From Sphingobacterium spiritivorum ATCC 33861 (GTDB lineage Bacteria > Bacteroidota > Bacteroidia > Sphingobacteriales > Sphingobacteriaceae): 53,268 nucleotides of DNA. The position numbers were made by a program, and so were the translations under genes. Shown in pieces: positions 15,998 to 25,671 of this stretch. Every line of letters begins with the position of its first letter. Position 1 is the first letter of the stretch. The DNA lies in the NCBI RefSeq assembly GCF_000143765.1, contig NZ_GL379779.1:1-53268 (forward strand). The letters run 5' to 3'. The notes beneath the pieces were generated by a model. The model was not told the DNA's origin. It was given only the letters and a program-made list of their open reading frames with translations, and made no database searches.

Positions 15998-17971
15998 ATG
16001 CGCCGCTTACTTTTACTATTTTTGCTGGCATTTTATGTATTTTCAGATGCTGCTGCTCAAGAATATATTTTTGACAGACCTAAAGCTCAGGACTTTAATT
16101 TTGACATCAGAAAACTGGATTCTACAGCAAATGCTGTCGTACTGGAAGAAATCGGCAAAACCAATCTCGTCCTGGATGAAACTGAAGGAAGGCTATATGT
16201 CCACCATGAGTATAAAGTAAGGATTCTTATTCTGAATCAGGAAGGATTCCGGAAAGCCAACTTCACCATTCGCGGATATAAAGACGGATCCAATTCAGAA
16301 CGTATTACGGATATAAAAGGTATTACATATAATATTGAAAACGGCCTCATCACGTCTACCGAAATGGACAATAAGAAGGTTTTCAAAGAAGATTATTCAA
16401 AGTATACCACCCTAACCAAATTCACCCTACCCAATATTAAGGAAGGTTCTATTATTGATGTCACTTATATTCTCAAGTCTCCTCACACTTTCAATTTCAG
16501 AAACTGGGATTTTCAGGATGACATTCCAAAAGTTAGCAGCATATACATAGGCTATATTCCGGCCAATTATACCTATAATATCCTCTTACGCGGCCCTTTC
16601 CAGCTTACCGATCGCAAAGCAGAAATCATGAAAGAGTGTATTGTACTCAGCGGACAGCGACTTGATTGTTCCAAGTTGACCTTTATCATGAAGAATATAC
16701 CGGCTTTTATAGAAGAAGACTTTATGACTGCCGCTTCCAACTTCAGATCGGCGATTTATTTTGAATTGTCGGACATCATCTATATGAACGGCTCTAAACA
16801 AAGTTTTACAAAAAAATGGAATGATGTCGACAGGGAGTTGTTATCAGACAAAAAATTCGGAGGTCAGCTCAAAAAAGATGAATTATTTACGGATATATTA
16901 CCGGAAATCGCTCCTGCCAACCTCAGTACGTATGAGAAAGCCCGCAATATTTATGAATATATAAAGAAGCAGATTAAATGGAACAAATACTATGGAAAAT
17001 ACAGTGAGGAAGGTATAAAAAAAGCTCTGGAAACGCACTCAGGCAATATCGGAGATATTAATCTGGGGCTTATTGCAGCATTAAATGCAGCTCAGATCGA
17101 GACATATCCGGTGATTCTTTCCACCCGTAATAACGGTGTTCCCAACAAGCTCTTTCCCGTCGTTTCCTATTTTGATTATGTGATCGCGAAGACAACGATT
17201 GACGGAGTGGATTATCTGTTGGATGCTTCTGAACAGATGATGCCATTCGGACATCTGCCACTGAGATGTATGAATGAGGAAGGTCGGATCATTCTATCCA
17301 AGAAATCATCCGATTGGATTCCGATCAAATCGGTACAGCGTATCAGCAAAAACTACAATTTTGAAGGGGAACTTCAGCCCAATGGAGTACTCAAAGGAAA
17401 ACTGATCATTTCCAGTTTCGAAACAGAAGCATACAACAAAAGAATGGAAATAAAGGCCGTCAACACAGTAGAAGAATATGTTGAAAAATTTGAAGAAAAA
17501 ACTCCAAATCTTACCATTCTCAATTCCAAAATAGAAGGATTGGAGGCTATAGAAGATCCATTGTGGGAAGAATATGATATTGAATATAAAATGAACAGCG
17601 CAAATGATGACAAAAAGATCACCTTCAACCCCAATTTTTTAAACAGACTGACCAAAAATCCTTTTAATCTCTCTGACCGTAACTATCCGGTAGACCTTGG
17701 TTTTGCGCGTTATGATACCTTTACGTACCGTATTAAATTTCCGGAAGGATACAAACTTCAGGACGGACCTAAGAATATAGCTTTAACCTTACCTGATGCT
17801 GCAGCCAAATTCGTTTATAAGGGGACATATCAGGCAAACGAATTTAATTTCGAGCAAATCATAAATCTTACTAAACCTGTATATAATGTAGAAGAATATT
17901 TTCACCTCAAGGAATTTATGTCCCGCATTATTCAGCAACAAAAAATTGACTACAACTTCGCTAAAAACTAA
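15998..17971 (+). CDS. DUF3857 protein with degenerate (inactive) transglutaminase-like domain
   Basis: 657 residues with a signal peptide (MRRLLLLFLLAFYVFSDAAA). A DUF3857 beta-sandwich domain (about 45-250) is followed by a transglutaminase-like core (about 305-430) and a C-terminal beta domain. The core keeps the strand order (ARNIYEYIKKQIKWN; GNIGDINLGLIAALNAAQI; YPVILSTRNNG; VDYLLDAS). Where active members have GDCxD/K the protein has GDIN, so the nucleophile is Ile354, and the usual His segment reads YFDYVIAK. Two of three catalytic residues are missing. The stop overlaps the start of the next, intact paralogue by one base (TAATG), so they are co-translated and probably work as a pair in the periplasm. 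A weak -7 (TATCTTAG, 15956-15963) lies upstream. Confidence 0.88.
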   Translation: MRRLLLLFLLAFYVFSDAAAQEYIFDRPKAQDFNFDIRKLDSTANAVVLEEIGKTNLVLDETEGRLYVHHEYKVRILILNQEGFRKANFTIRGYKDGSNSERITDIKGITYNIENGLITSTEMDNKKVFKEDYSKYTTLTKFTLPNIKEGSIIDVTYILKSPHTFNFRNWDFQDDIPKVSSIYIGYIPANYTYNILLRGPFQLTDRKAEIMKECIVLSGQRLDCSKLTFIMKNIPAFIEEDFMTAASNFRSAIYFELSDIIYMNGSKQSFTKKWNDVDRELLSDKKFGGQLKKDELFTDILPEIAPANLSTYEKARNIYEYIKKQIKWNKYYGKYSEEGIKKALETHSGNIGDINLGLIAALNAAQIETYPVILSTRNNGVPNKLFPVVSYFDYVIAKTTIDGVDYLLDASEQMMPFGHLPLRCMNEEGRIILSKKSSDWIPIKSVQRISKNYNFEGELQPNGVLKGKLIISSFETEAYNKRMEIKAVNTVEEYVEKFEEKTPNLTILNSKIEGLEAIEDPLWEEYDIEYKMNSANDDKKITFNPNFLNRLTKNPFNLSDRNYPVDLGFARYDTFTYRIKFPEGYKLQDGPKNIALTLPDAAAKFVYKGTYQANEFNFEQIINLTKPVYNVEEYFHLKEFMSRIIQQQKIDYNFAKN

Positions 17972-19884
17972 TGAAAAAATATATACTGATATCCATATGC
18001 AGTGTACTTTCATCACTGTCATTCGCACAAAACTACGCCGTAGATCTCATTCCGGATGCACTCAAAAGCAGAGCTTCTGCGACCATACGTCAGTATGACC
18101 TGAATGTAGAGATGAAAGCGGACAACAATGTTATAGTGAATGTCAATAAAGCTATCACCATATATAATAAAGCCGGTGATGAATATGCACGTACGGTACT
18201 CTTTTATGATAAAAGTTCGGAAATCAAATCTATAAAAGGCAAGGTCTATAATGCATTTGGATTGCCCGTTTCTGAATTTAATCAGAAAAATTTCGCAGAT
18301 GAAAGCGCCAGTGACAACGTAAGCATGTACAATGATAGCCGTGTCAAGCATTACCTGCCCGCAGTACAAGACTATCCGTACACTGTCGTTATATCCTATG
18401 AACTGAAGAACAAACAGAATCTTTCTATTCCAACCTGGAATTACAACTATTCGGATGATGTCTCTGTAGAAAAAAGCAGGTTTACATTCTCATGCCCTGC
18501 AACAGAAAAGATAAGAATCAAAACCCAGCATTTCAATGGTAAATCCAATGAAGAAGAAATTAAGGGGATAAAGAAATGGACCTGGGAAGTTGCTGATATT
18601 GCTGCACGTAAAAAAGAAATCTACTCACCGCCAAAATATCTGACCACTTCGAATGTAAAGGTAGTTCCCGAGAGATTCAATTACTATGACAAAAAAGGAA
18701 CATTCACGAACTGGAAAGAATTCGGGGAATGGGTATCATCAGATCTTCTGGCAGGTAAACAGCAGTTGAGTGAAGCAACCATCCAAAAGGTAAAAAGTAT
18801 GACAGCGGATGCAAAAACGGATCAGGAAAAAGCCAGAATCCTCTATCAGTACATGCAAAACAAAACCCGTTATATCAGTATTCAGGTCGGTATAGGCGGA
18901 CTGCAACCCTTCTCAGCACAGGAAGTAGATAAGACTGGATATGGTGATTGCAAAGCATTGGTCAACTACATGCAAAGCCTGTTGAATGTTGTCAATATTC
19001 CCTCTTATTATTGTATAGTGGAAGCGGGCAATACCAAGAGTGATGTAGATATCGATTTTGCGAATGTATCTGACGGAAACCATATAATTCTGGCTCTTCC
19101 TTTTGCTAATGACACAACATGGCTGGAATGTACCAGTCAGAAATTACCCTTCGGTTACTTAGGTGATTTTACAGATGACAGACTGGTATTGGCTGTCACA
19201 CCCGAGGGAGGTAAAGTGCTGCGCACTCCAACATATCCTTACAACGATAACCTGCAGAAAAGAACAGCACAACTTACAATAGACAAAGACGGATCTATTA
19301 CCGGTAACGTGTCAACACAATTTTCGGGAACACAATATTCCAATCACTTTGGAGCCATGTTCCTCACAGGCAATGAGCAACTCAAAGAATTAAGTGAGTA
19401 CTATGATATCGACAACATCTATTTTCAACAAATCAAATACAATAAACTCGAACTGGATACACCGGCTCTTGAGGAGAATCTATCCATCTTTGTAAAGAAT
19501 TATGCAGTTCACTCCGGAGACAAGATGATCCTGCACCCGAATATGTTTAATGTAAAAAATAACGTACCTGATATAAAAAACAGAGTTAACCCTTTGTATA
19601 TAAACAGAGGATATACAGATATCGATGAGATTACATTTGAGCTACCGGAGGAATATAGCAGAAACCTAAAACCTGAAATCAAAAAGATAACCTGTGATAT
19701 GGGTACCTTTGAATTTGAAACCTCTGTCAAGGATGACAAACTTTACTTCTACAGAAAGCTACAACTCAAGGAAGGACTTTATCCTGCTGAGAAATATGCC
19801 GAATTCAGCAATTTTATAAAAGAAGTCAATCAGGCCGACAAAGGAAGATATACGATCTCCAAAAAATCTTTAGTAGCTAAATAG
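17971..19884 (+). CDS. DUF3857 plus transglutaminase-core exported protein
   Basis: 637 residues with a signal peptide (MKKYILISICSVLSSLSFAQ). DUF3857 spans about 55-215, the transglutaminase/protease-like core about 255-400, and a C-terminal beta domain of DUF3858 type follows. The nucleophile is intact as C327 in GYGDCKALVNYMQ. The His lies in DGNHIILALPF and the acidic residue in TTWLECTSQKLPFGYLG, where Glu precedes the CTSQ motif common in Bacteroidota members. Family enzymes are presumed peptidases or cross-linkers of the cell envelope; substrates are unknown. It is the second gene of an overlapping pair whose first member lacks the nucleophile. A strong bidirectional hairpin (19891-19929) ends the unit. 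Confidence 0.9.
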   Translation: MKKYILISICSVLSSLSFAQNYAVDLIPDALKSRASATIRQYDLNVEMKADNNVIVNVNKAITIYNKAGDEYARTVLFYDKSSEIKSIKGKVYNAFGLPVSEFNQKNFADESASDNVSMYNDSRVKHYLPAVQDYPYTVVISYELKNKQNLSIPTWNYNYSDDVSVEKSRFTFSCPATEKIRIKTQHFNGKSNEEEIKGIKKWTWEVADIAARKKEIYSPPKYLTTSNVKVVPERFNYYDKKGTFTNWKEFGEWVSSDLLAGKQQLSEATIQKVKSMTADAKTDQEKARILYQYMQNKTRYISIQVGIGGLQPFSAQEVDKTGYGDCKALVNYMQSLLNVVNIPSYYCIVEAGNTKSDVDIDFANVSDGNHIILALPFANDTTWLECTSQKLPFGYLGDFTDDRLVLAVTPEGGKVLRTPTYPYNDNLQKRTAQLTIDKDGSITGNVSTQFSGTQYSNHFGAMFLTGNEQLKELSEYYDIDNIYFQQIKYNKLELDTPALEENLSIFVKNYAVHSGDKMILHPNMFNVKNNVPDIKNRVNPLYINRGYTDIDEITFELPEEYSRNLKPEIKKITCDMGTFEFETSVKDDKLYFYRKLQLKEGLYPAEKYAEFSNFIKEVNQADKGRYTISKKSLVAK

Positions 19885-19890
19885 AGGCTA

Positions 19891-19929
19891 AAACAAAGAA
19901 ACCATCTGAATCAGATGGTTTCTTTGTTT
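19891..19929. terminator. Bidirectional terminator
   Basis: A perfect 19-bp inverted repeat (19891-19909 / 19911-19929) has A-rich and T-rich outer ends on both sides. It sits between the convergent DUF3857 pair and the response regulator gene ending at 19932, and serves both. Confidence 0.9.
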
Positions 19930-19931
19930 TG

Positions 19932-20624
19932 TTATGCAAGTTCGAATTTATAACCTACTCCTTTGACGGTAGCTACATAATTCTCACCAATTTTTTCTCT
20001 TAACTTACGGATGTGAACATCAATAGTCCTGTTCGTTACAACTACTGAATCTTCCCAAATACTTTTAAGAATCTGCTCTCTTGTGAACACCTTATTAGGT
20101 TTAGATGCCAGGAGATACAACAATTCAAATTCCTTCTTAGCAAGTGTAATTTTATCTGCGCCTCTGTAAGCCAGAAATGAGTCACGGTCAATCACAAGAT
20201 CCGATACTTCAAGACGATTGCCTTCATGAATTTCATCTTCTGCAGTATTTCTTCTCAGAATAGCATTGATTCGGCTCATCAAAGCGCGAGGTTTGATCGG
20301 TTTTGCGATATAATCATCTGCTCCGACATGAAATCCGGCAATTTCGGAATATTCTTCACTTCTGGCAGTCAGGAAAACCATAAAAGTATGCTTAAATTCA
20401 GGCATAGCACGCATCAGACGACATGCTTCTATACCATCCATCTGTGGCATCATAACATCCAGGATAATAAGATCCGGATTCACTTCCTTAGCCTGCGCGA
20501 TAGCCTCTTTACCGTTTGAAGCTGTAAACACCTGATAGCCTTCCCGTTTAAGATTGTATGCGATTAATTCGACAATGTCTTGTTCATCGTCCACCACCAG
20601 TATTTTTTGCTTTGCACTGCTCAT
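19932..20624 (-). CDS. PhoB-like OmpR-family response regulator
   Basis: 230 residues. Receiver domain: acidic pair D12/D13, phospho-acceptor D56 in LIILDVMMPQMDGIE, Thr in FLTARSEEYSEIAGF and Lys in IAKPIKP. The OmpR/PhoB winged helix covers about 135-230, with ITLAKKEFELLYLLASKPNKVFTREQ and VTNRTIDVHIRKLREKIG. The overall pattern is that of the Bacteroidota regulator usually called PhoB. There is no kinase gene beside it. Upstream are three hexamers at an 11-base period (TTAACA, ATAACA, TTAATG) that end 20 bases before a -7-like TAATTTAG. The regulator may therefore control its own promoter and the other units with the same arrays. Assignment as the phosphate regulator is inference from sequence pattern. 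Confidence 0.9.
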   Translation of the reverse strand: MSSAKQKILVVDDEQDIVELIAYNLKREGYQVFTASNGKEAIAQAKEVNPDLIILDVMMPQMDGIEACRLMRAMPEFKHTFMVFLTARSEEYSEIAGFHVGADDYIAKPIKPRALMSRINAILRRNTAEDEIHEGNRLEVSDLVIDRDSFLAYRGADKITLAKKEFELLYLLASKPNKVFTREQILKSIWEDSVVVTNRTIDVHIRKLREKIGENYVATVKGVGYKFELA

Positions 20625-20637
20625 ACGTGTTTTTTTG

Positions 20638-20693
20638 CTAAATTATGTACTAAATGGCAATATAACATTAATACAGTGTTATTAAATTGTTAA
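20638..20693 (-). promoter_or_regulatory. 11-bp-period hexamer array and promoter upstream of the PhoB-like gene (array A)
   Basis: Read on the minus strand: TTAACA (20688-20693), ATAACA (20677-20682), TTAATG (20666-20671) and, weaker, TTGCCA (20655-20660), all spaced 11 bases. TTAATG ends exactly 20 bases before TAATTTAG (20638-20645), a -7 element with one mismatch. The predicted leader is about 9 bases. Direct repeats at 11-base period overlapping the -33/-35 region are the hallmark of PhoB/PhoP-type binding. Confidence 0.6.
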
Positions 20694-20725
20694 GCAACAC
20701 AATATTAATTAACATAACACCAAAT

Positions 20726-21820
20726 CTAATTTAATGTTTTCTTCAAAAATTCTTCAAGATCTTTGCCTCTCAGGTTCTTAGCAGCAATCTTTCCTTCGGG
20801 ATCGACAATATAGGAAGTAGGTATAGCCTTGATACGATAGAGTCCTACTACCTCCGATCCCCATGCCTGGAGATCAGAAATATTTGTCCATTCCAATTTG
20901 TCATCAGCAATAGCACGCATCCACGGGCCTGGGTTATTATCCAGAGAAACACCTAATACATCAAATCCTTTGCCTTTAAAAGCATGATATTGTTTCACAA
21001 TATTCGGATTTTCCTGTCTGCACGGAGCACACCATGAAGCCCAGAAATCCACCAAAGTATACTTCCCTTTGTAATCGCTTAATTTGACTAACTTATTTTG
21101 CGGCGTGTACGCTTCAAACAAAGGGGCAGGCTGACCAACTGCCAACACTTTTAGTTTTGCGGTCTCCTGTTTAAACTGATCCACATATCCGTTGTCCTTG
21201 AAATCATCCTTAATCTCGTCAGCATAAGCAATAATTTCAGCTTCAGCCACCTCCGGATCCAGTGTACTCATTGCATAGAAGCCAGCCAGATCGCGATGTT
21301 TATTCTTAAATGCGATTGCCTGATCATTATAATAATGTAATGCAGCCTTAAACTTAGTCATGTATTCTCCACGCAAACTTTCAATCTGTTCGGCATTGAG
21401 ATTATCTGTACGTTTTGCAAATTCATTCTGGAGGGAGTCCTGAATAACATCTCTTCTTATTCTGACCGGTGCAAATTCCTTAATTGCTGCTGAAAGATCA
21501 GACCCACTTACTTCATATTCGTAAGGTTCCTTTTGAAGATCAGCTTTGAGTATCACTTCTTCACCGGGCTGAGCAATAATATAATATCGTTTTTTACCGA
21601 CCTCCAGCGAAAGCAACCTTGCCTGTGTGGAAGGTCTCACAAAAGAAAACTTATGACTCTCATTCAGATATACAGAATCCAGTTTCCGATCACCTTCATA
21701 AAGTGAAACAACCTTTATATTTCCGGGATTTTCAATTTGTCCGGAAACAGTGTATTCTTCTTTATTAGAACATGCCATCATAATCAGGCTTAATACGGCT
21801 GCAAACAGTGATCTTTTCAT
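20726..21820 (-). CDS. TlpA-like thiol-disulfide oxidoreductase lipoprotein with DUF4369 domain
   Basis: 364 residues. The signal sequence ends in the lipobox LMMAC (Cys17), so it is an envelope lipoprotein. Residues about 23-115 form a DUF4369 beta domain (YTVSGQIENPGNIKVVSLYEGD). A helical linker follows, and from about 230 a thioredoxin fold with WCAPC (C264, C267) after TLVDFWAS, plus the cis-Pro segment IKAIPTSYIVDPEGKI. This is the common Bacteroidota TlpA/ResA-like layout, reducing periplasmic disulfides or acting in cytochrome c maturation or stress. It lies 17 bases after alaS on the same strand and is probably co-transcribed with it. Confidence 0.92.
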   Translation of the reverse strand: MKRSLFAAVLSLIMMACSNKEEYTVSGQIENPGNIKVVSLYEGDRKLDSVYLNESHKFSFVRPSTQARLLSLEVGKKRYYIIAQPGEEVILKADLQKEPYEYEVSGSDLSAAIKEFAPVRIRRDVIQDSLQNEFAKRTDNLNAEQIESLRGEYMTKFKAALHYYNDQAIAFKNKHRDLAGFYAMSTLDPEVAEAEIIAYADEIKDDFKDNGYVDQFKQETAKLKVLAVGQPAPLFEAYTPQNKLVKLSDYKGKYTLVDFWASWCAPCRQENPNIVKQYHAFKGKGFDVLGVSLDNNPGPWMRAIADDKLEWTNISDLQAWGSEVVGLYRIKAIPTSYIVDPEGKIAAKNLRGKDLEEFLKKTLN

Positions 21821-21837
21821 GATATCTTATCTCCTTA

Positions 21838-24453
21838 TTATTGTATGTAATTCTTAGCTTTTGCAATTGCTGCAGGTAATCCTTCCGGATTCTTACCCCC
21901 TGCTGTAGCAAAAAACGGTTGACCACCCCCACCACCATTAATCTCTTTCGCCAGTTCTCTGACAATAGTACCTGCATTCAATCCTCTTTCTTTTGACAGC
22001 TGATCCGACACGACTACAGTCAGATTAGGTTTTCCATCAAAATCAGCTCCCAGTACCAGAAATAAATTATCAACAGCACCTTTGAGTGCATAAGCCAACG
22101 TTTTTAGGGCTTCAGCATTCGGTAATTCGACCTGTGTTGCCAGAAAATTAACGCCATCAATCTGTTGAATCTTTTGTTCCAGATCTGATTTTAAGGCTAA
22201 AGACTTTTCAATTATGCTTTTTTCAATCTCTTTCTTCAGTGCAGAATTCTCATCAATTACTTTAGAAAGTGTGGATACAAAATCTTTAGGATTATGTAAC
22301 AGTTCACCTAATCTGTGTACAAGATCAAAATGCTCACGGATCACAGCCGCACACTTAGTTCCTGTAATAGCTTCTATACGACGCACACCGGCGGCAACAG
22401 CTGATTCGGAAATAATTTTAAAAAATCCGATTTGTCCTGTCGCTTTCACATGCGTACCTCCGCATAATTCTTTTGAAAACTGATCATCAAAAGTGATGAC
22501 ACGTACATAGTCACCATACTTCTCTCCGAATAAAGCAGTAACACCTGAATCCAGCGCCTGCTGGAATGGTACATGACGCTGCTCTTTCAACGGAATATTC
22601 TCCCGAATCTTAGCATTCACAATATCTTCCACCTGCTTCAGTTCCTCTTCAGTCACTTTTGCAAAATGGGAAATATCAAACCGGAGAATATCCGCATTTA
22701 CCAGGGATCCCTTTTGATTTACATGCGTACCCAGTACTTCTTTCAGTGCAGCATGCAATAAGTGAGTGGCAGAATGGTTATTTTCGGTATCCAATCTTTT
22801 CTGAACATCGACTTTTGCTTCAAAAGTACCTTCCATCTGCACAGGAAGGGTATTTGTGAAATGAACAATCAGTCCATTTTCTTTTTTTGTATCCGTTATA
22901 TAAATCTTTTCTCCGGTAGACTCTGATAGCAATACTCCCGAATCTCCGACCTGACCACCACCTTCCGCATAAAAAGGAGTCACACTCAGTACAAGCTGAT
23001 ATTGTTCCTTCCCTTTAGCGGTTACTTTTCTGTATTTAACAATTTCTGTAGTAGCTTTCAGGTTATCATACCCTACAAATTCAACCTGATCATCTTCACT
23101 TACAGCAACCCAGTCTCCCGTATCAATTGCCGTAGCAGCCCGGGATCTGTCTTTCTGGATTTGAAGAGCTTCCTGAAAACCTGCCATATCTACCTCCATC
23201 CCCTTCTCTCTCGCCAGCAATTCAGTCAGATCTATCGGAAACCCGTAAGTATCAAACAGCTCAAATGCAAATTCTCCTCCTACAGCCGTATTGGATTCAG
23301 CATATGATTCAAAGCGTTGCACTCCCGTCACTAAAGTCCTTAAGAAAGAAACCTCTTCTTCCAAAACAACTTTTTGTACGAAATCCTGCTGCTGAATCAG
23401 TTCGTCAAACACCCCTTCAAATTCTTTAGCTAACAAAGGAACCAGTTCGTTGATAAACGGGGTTTTGAAATTGAGGAAGGTATACGCATAGCGCACAGCA
23501 CGACGTAAAATCCGGCGGATAACGTATCCCGCTTTATTATTAGATGGCAACTGCCCGTCTGCTATAGCAAAACTAACAGCACGTATATGGTCAGATAATA
23601 CTCGCATAGCGATATCTGTCCTTTCATCTGCACCATATTGAATCCCGGCCTTTTGAGCAATAAAGGCAATCATAGGCTGAAAAACATCCGTATCATAGTT
23701 TGATGATTTTCCCTGAATAGCTCTTACCAGACGCTCAAATCCCATCCCTGTATCCACATGCTTGGCCGGAAGAGATTCCAGACTACCGTTTTTCAGACGG
23801 TTAAACTGCATGAATACCAGATTCCAGATTTCGATAACCTGAGGATGATCTGCATTCACCAGACTTTGTCCGGGAGTCGTCCTGCGCTCCTCTTCTGTAC
23901 GCATATCATAATGAATCTCCGAACAAGGACCACAAGGCCCAGTCTCGCCCATTTCCCAGAAATTATCTTTTTTATTTCCTAACAAAATACGATCTTCTGA
24001 AATCCATGATTTCCAAAAATCATAAGCTTCCGTATCTTTCACCAATCCCTCAGAATCATCTCCTTCAAAAATGGTAACATACAAACGATCCTTATCCAGT
24101 TTATAGACTACTGTCAGCAATTCCCAGGCCCATTCGATAGCTTCTTTTTTGAAATAATCACCAAAACTCCAGTTACCTAACATCTCGAATAAAGTATGGT
24201 GATACGTGTCAATCCCTACTTCTTCCAGATCATTATGCTTACCCGACACACGCAGACAACGTTGTGTATCTGCTATACGCGAATATTTAGGTTGTGCTTC
24301 CCCCAGAAAAAAATCTTTAAACTGATTCATTCCCGCATTTGTAAACATTAATGTAGGGTCATTTTTAACAACAACAGGAGCTGAAGGGACAATCTGGTGG
24401 TTTTTACTTTTGAAAAAATTCAAAAATGCTTCGCGAATTTCTCTATTAGTCAT
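21838..24453 (-). CDS. alaS: Alanyl-tRNA synthetase
   Basis: 871 residues from the ATG at 24453 (MTNREIREAFLNFFKSKNH), the normal length and start for the family. A promoter lies upstream at 24489-24519, so the longer in-frame version (start near 24519) is excluded. The class II catalytic core covers about 1-250 (motif 2 region LRVSGKHNDLEEVGIDTYHHTLFEMLGNWSFGDYF). The editing domain has the zinc-site motifs HSATHLLHAAL and CGGTHV, and the C-Ala domain ends with GGGGGQPFFATAGG. It charges tRNA-Ala and clears Ser/Gly mischarging. It is first in an operon with the TlpA-like gene. Confidence 0.98.
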   Translation of the reverse strand: MTNREIREAFLNFFKSKNHQIVPSAPVVVKNDPTLMFTNAGMNQFKDFFLGEAQPKYSRIADTQRCLRVSGKHNDLEEVGIDTYHHTLFEMLGNWSFGDYFKKEAIEWAWELLTVVYKLDKDRLYVTIFEGDDSEGLVKDTEAYDFWKSWISEDRILLGNKKDNFWEMGETGPCGPCSEIHYDMRTEEERRTTPGQSLVNADHPQVIEIWNLVFMQFNRLKNGSLESLPAKHVDTGMGFERLVRAIQGKSSNYDTDVFQPMIAFIAQKAGIQYGADERTDIAMRVLSDHIRAVSFAIADGQLPSNNKAGYVIRRILRRAVRYAYTFLNFKTPFINELVPLLAKEFEGVFDELIQQQDFVQKVVLEEEVSFLRTLVTGVQRFESYAESNTAVGGEFAFELFDTYGFPIDLTELLAREKGMEVDMAGFQEALQIQKDRSRAATAIDTGDWVAVSEDDQVEFVGYDNLKATTEIVKYRKVTAKGKEQYQLVLSVTPFYAEGGGQVGDSGVLLSESTGEKIYITDTKKENGLIVHFTNTLPVQMEGTFEAKVDVQKRLDTENNHSATHLLHAALKEVLGTHVNQKGSLVNADILRFDISHFAKVTEEELKQVEDIVNAKIRENIPLKEQRHVPFQQALDSGVTALFGEKYGDYVRVITFDDQFSKELCGGTHVKATGQIGFFKIISESAVAAGVRRIEAITGTKCAAVIREHFDLVHRLGELLHNPKDFVSTLSKVIDENSALKKEIEKSIIEKSLALKSDLEQKIQQIDGVNFLATQVELPNAEALKTLAYALKGAVDNLFLVLGADFDGKPNLTVVVSDQLSKERGLNAGTIVRELAKEINGGGGGQPFFATAGGKNPEGLPAAIAKAKNYIQ

Positions 24454-24488
24454 GGAAATTTCAATAATTATATCTGTAAATTTGGGTA

Positions 24489-24519
24489 CAAACTTACTCA
24501 AAATTGCTGCTTTATGCAA
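24489..24519 (-). promoter_or_regulatory. alaS promoter
   Basis: On the minus strand TTG (24517-24519), exactly 20 bases, then TAAGTTTG (24489-24496). This is a full match to the Bacteroidota consensus. The predicted leader is about 30 bases. Confidence 0.75.
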
Positions 24520-24813
24520 TTGGAAGGCAAGATATTATCCGGTCATATTTTCGTCAAGTAAAACAAAGCTTATTGTTCGATCAAATGTAAATAGCCACCT
24601 TTAAAAACAAAGATTTTACCCTTTAAACGTTAACTGCATGAAATAATGATGCTAATCATTTTGAGATACAGAAAACTTAGTTATACTTACTTCAGCTTTC
24701 TGAAACGATTTGGTCTGAGAGCTGTTATTAGTCCATATAACAGAAACTATATTCCTGGCAAAAATATCTCAGATAAGGATTAGTTTATCGTAAGAAACAT
24801 TAAAAACTGTGAA
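24520..24813. other. Intergenic region between alaS promoter and usp genes
   Basis: 294 bases, divergent promoter region. I see no gene. No good TTG/TAnnTTTG pair was found for the rightward usp operon; TAGTTTAT near 24782 is the nearest resemblance. The operon may use an alternative sigma factor, which would fit a stress gene. Confidence 0.35.
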
Positions 24814-25671
24814 ATGAAAAAAACGCTTTTAGTTCCGACAGATTTCTCGAACAATTCCATGGCCGCCGCGAAATACGCGTCAAAACTGGCTATTGAACGG
24901 GATTATTCCATACACCTTATTCATTACTACACGACAGCATCTTCCTCCTTTCCCTCCGAGGAATTGAGTAAAGAATTTGAAAATAGTGCTATATTGAAAG
25001 CCGATCTGACTATTCTGGAATTTGAAAAAAAACTACAGGAAGAGTTCCCTTCCGTATATTACACACACCGCACTTCCAGAGGATTACTCAAAGAAAATCT
25101 TCCGCTGGAAGCCAAAAAAGAAGGCTATGAAGCCATTGTAATGGGGACAAAAGGACTGGGAGACAGCAAAAGTGAGCTTTGGGGAAGCAATACATCTTCA
25201 ATAGCCTCCAAATCCCCTATTCCCGTGTTAGCCATTCCGGGATATTATAATGTATTCAAAACAGGCAGAATTGCGTTGCTTACCAATTTTAAAGAAGATG
25301 AACTTCATACATTAAATGAATTTATTGACACTTTTGGTGAAATCAATGCACTGGACCTGATTCACGTATATCAGGAAAGCGAACAGGAAGCAACTGTTAT
25401 ACAAAAGATCGAAGCCTGGAAATCCAGAATCTTTCAGCAACTCTCTCTAGAAAACATTAATTATTATATTGATAAAGAACAAAAAGATAAAGAGGATCTC
25501 GATACTGTACCGGAAGTCATCCATAAACTGGTAGAACAACACGCACCGGATATAGTATTGATCACCAAATCAAGAAAATCATTTTTCAAACGCCTGTTTT
25601 ATCCATCCGTGTCTAAAGCAGTCGTTCTGGATATTAACAAACCCTCGTATTTCTCAAAAGTATCATTATGA
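24814..25671 (+). CDS. Universal stress protein, double UspA domain (1)
   Basis: 285 residues. The first UspA domain (about 1-145) starts with LLVPTDFSNNSMAAAKYA and has the ATP-binding signature GxxG in VMGTKGLGDSKSELWGSNTSSIA, ending PIPVLAIP. The second domain (about 150-283) keeps the fold order (RIALLTNFKEDELHTLNEFI; IVLITKSRKSFFKRLF) but lacks the glycine signature, so only the first half is likely to bind ATP. Cytosolic. The stop overlaps the start of a second double-Usp gene by four bases (ATGA), so the two are translationally coupled and may form hetero-oligomers. Confidence 0.92.
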   Translation: MKKTLLVPTDFSNNSMAAAKYASKLAIERDYSIHLIHYYTTASSSFPSEELSKEFENSAILKADLTILEFEKKLQEEFPSVYYTHRTSRGLLKENLPLEAKKEGYEAIVMGTKGLGDSKSELWGSNTSSIASKSPIPVLAIPGYYNVFKTGRIALLTNFKEDELHTLNEFIDTFGEINALDLIHVYQESEQEATVIQKIEAWKSRIFQQLSLENINYYIDKEQKDKEDLDTVPEVIHKLVEQHAPDIVLITKSRKSFFKRLFYPSVSKAVVLDINKPSYFSKVSL

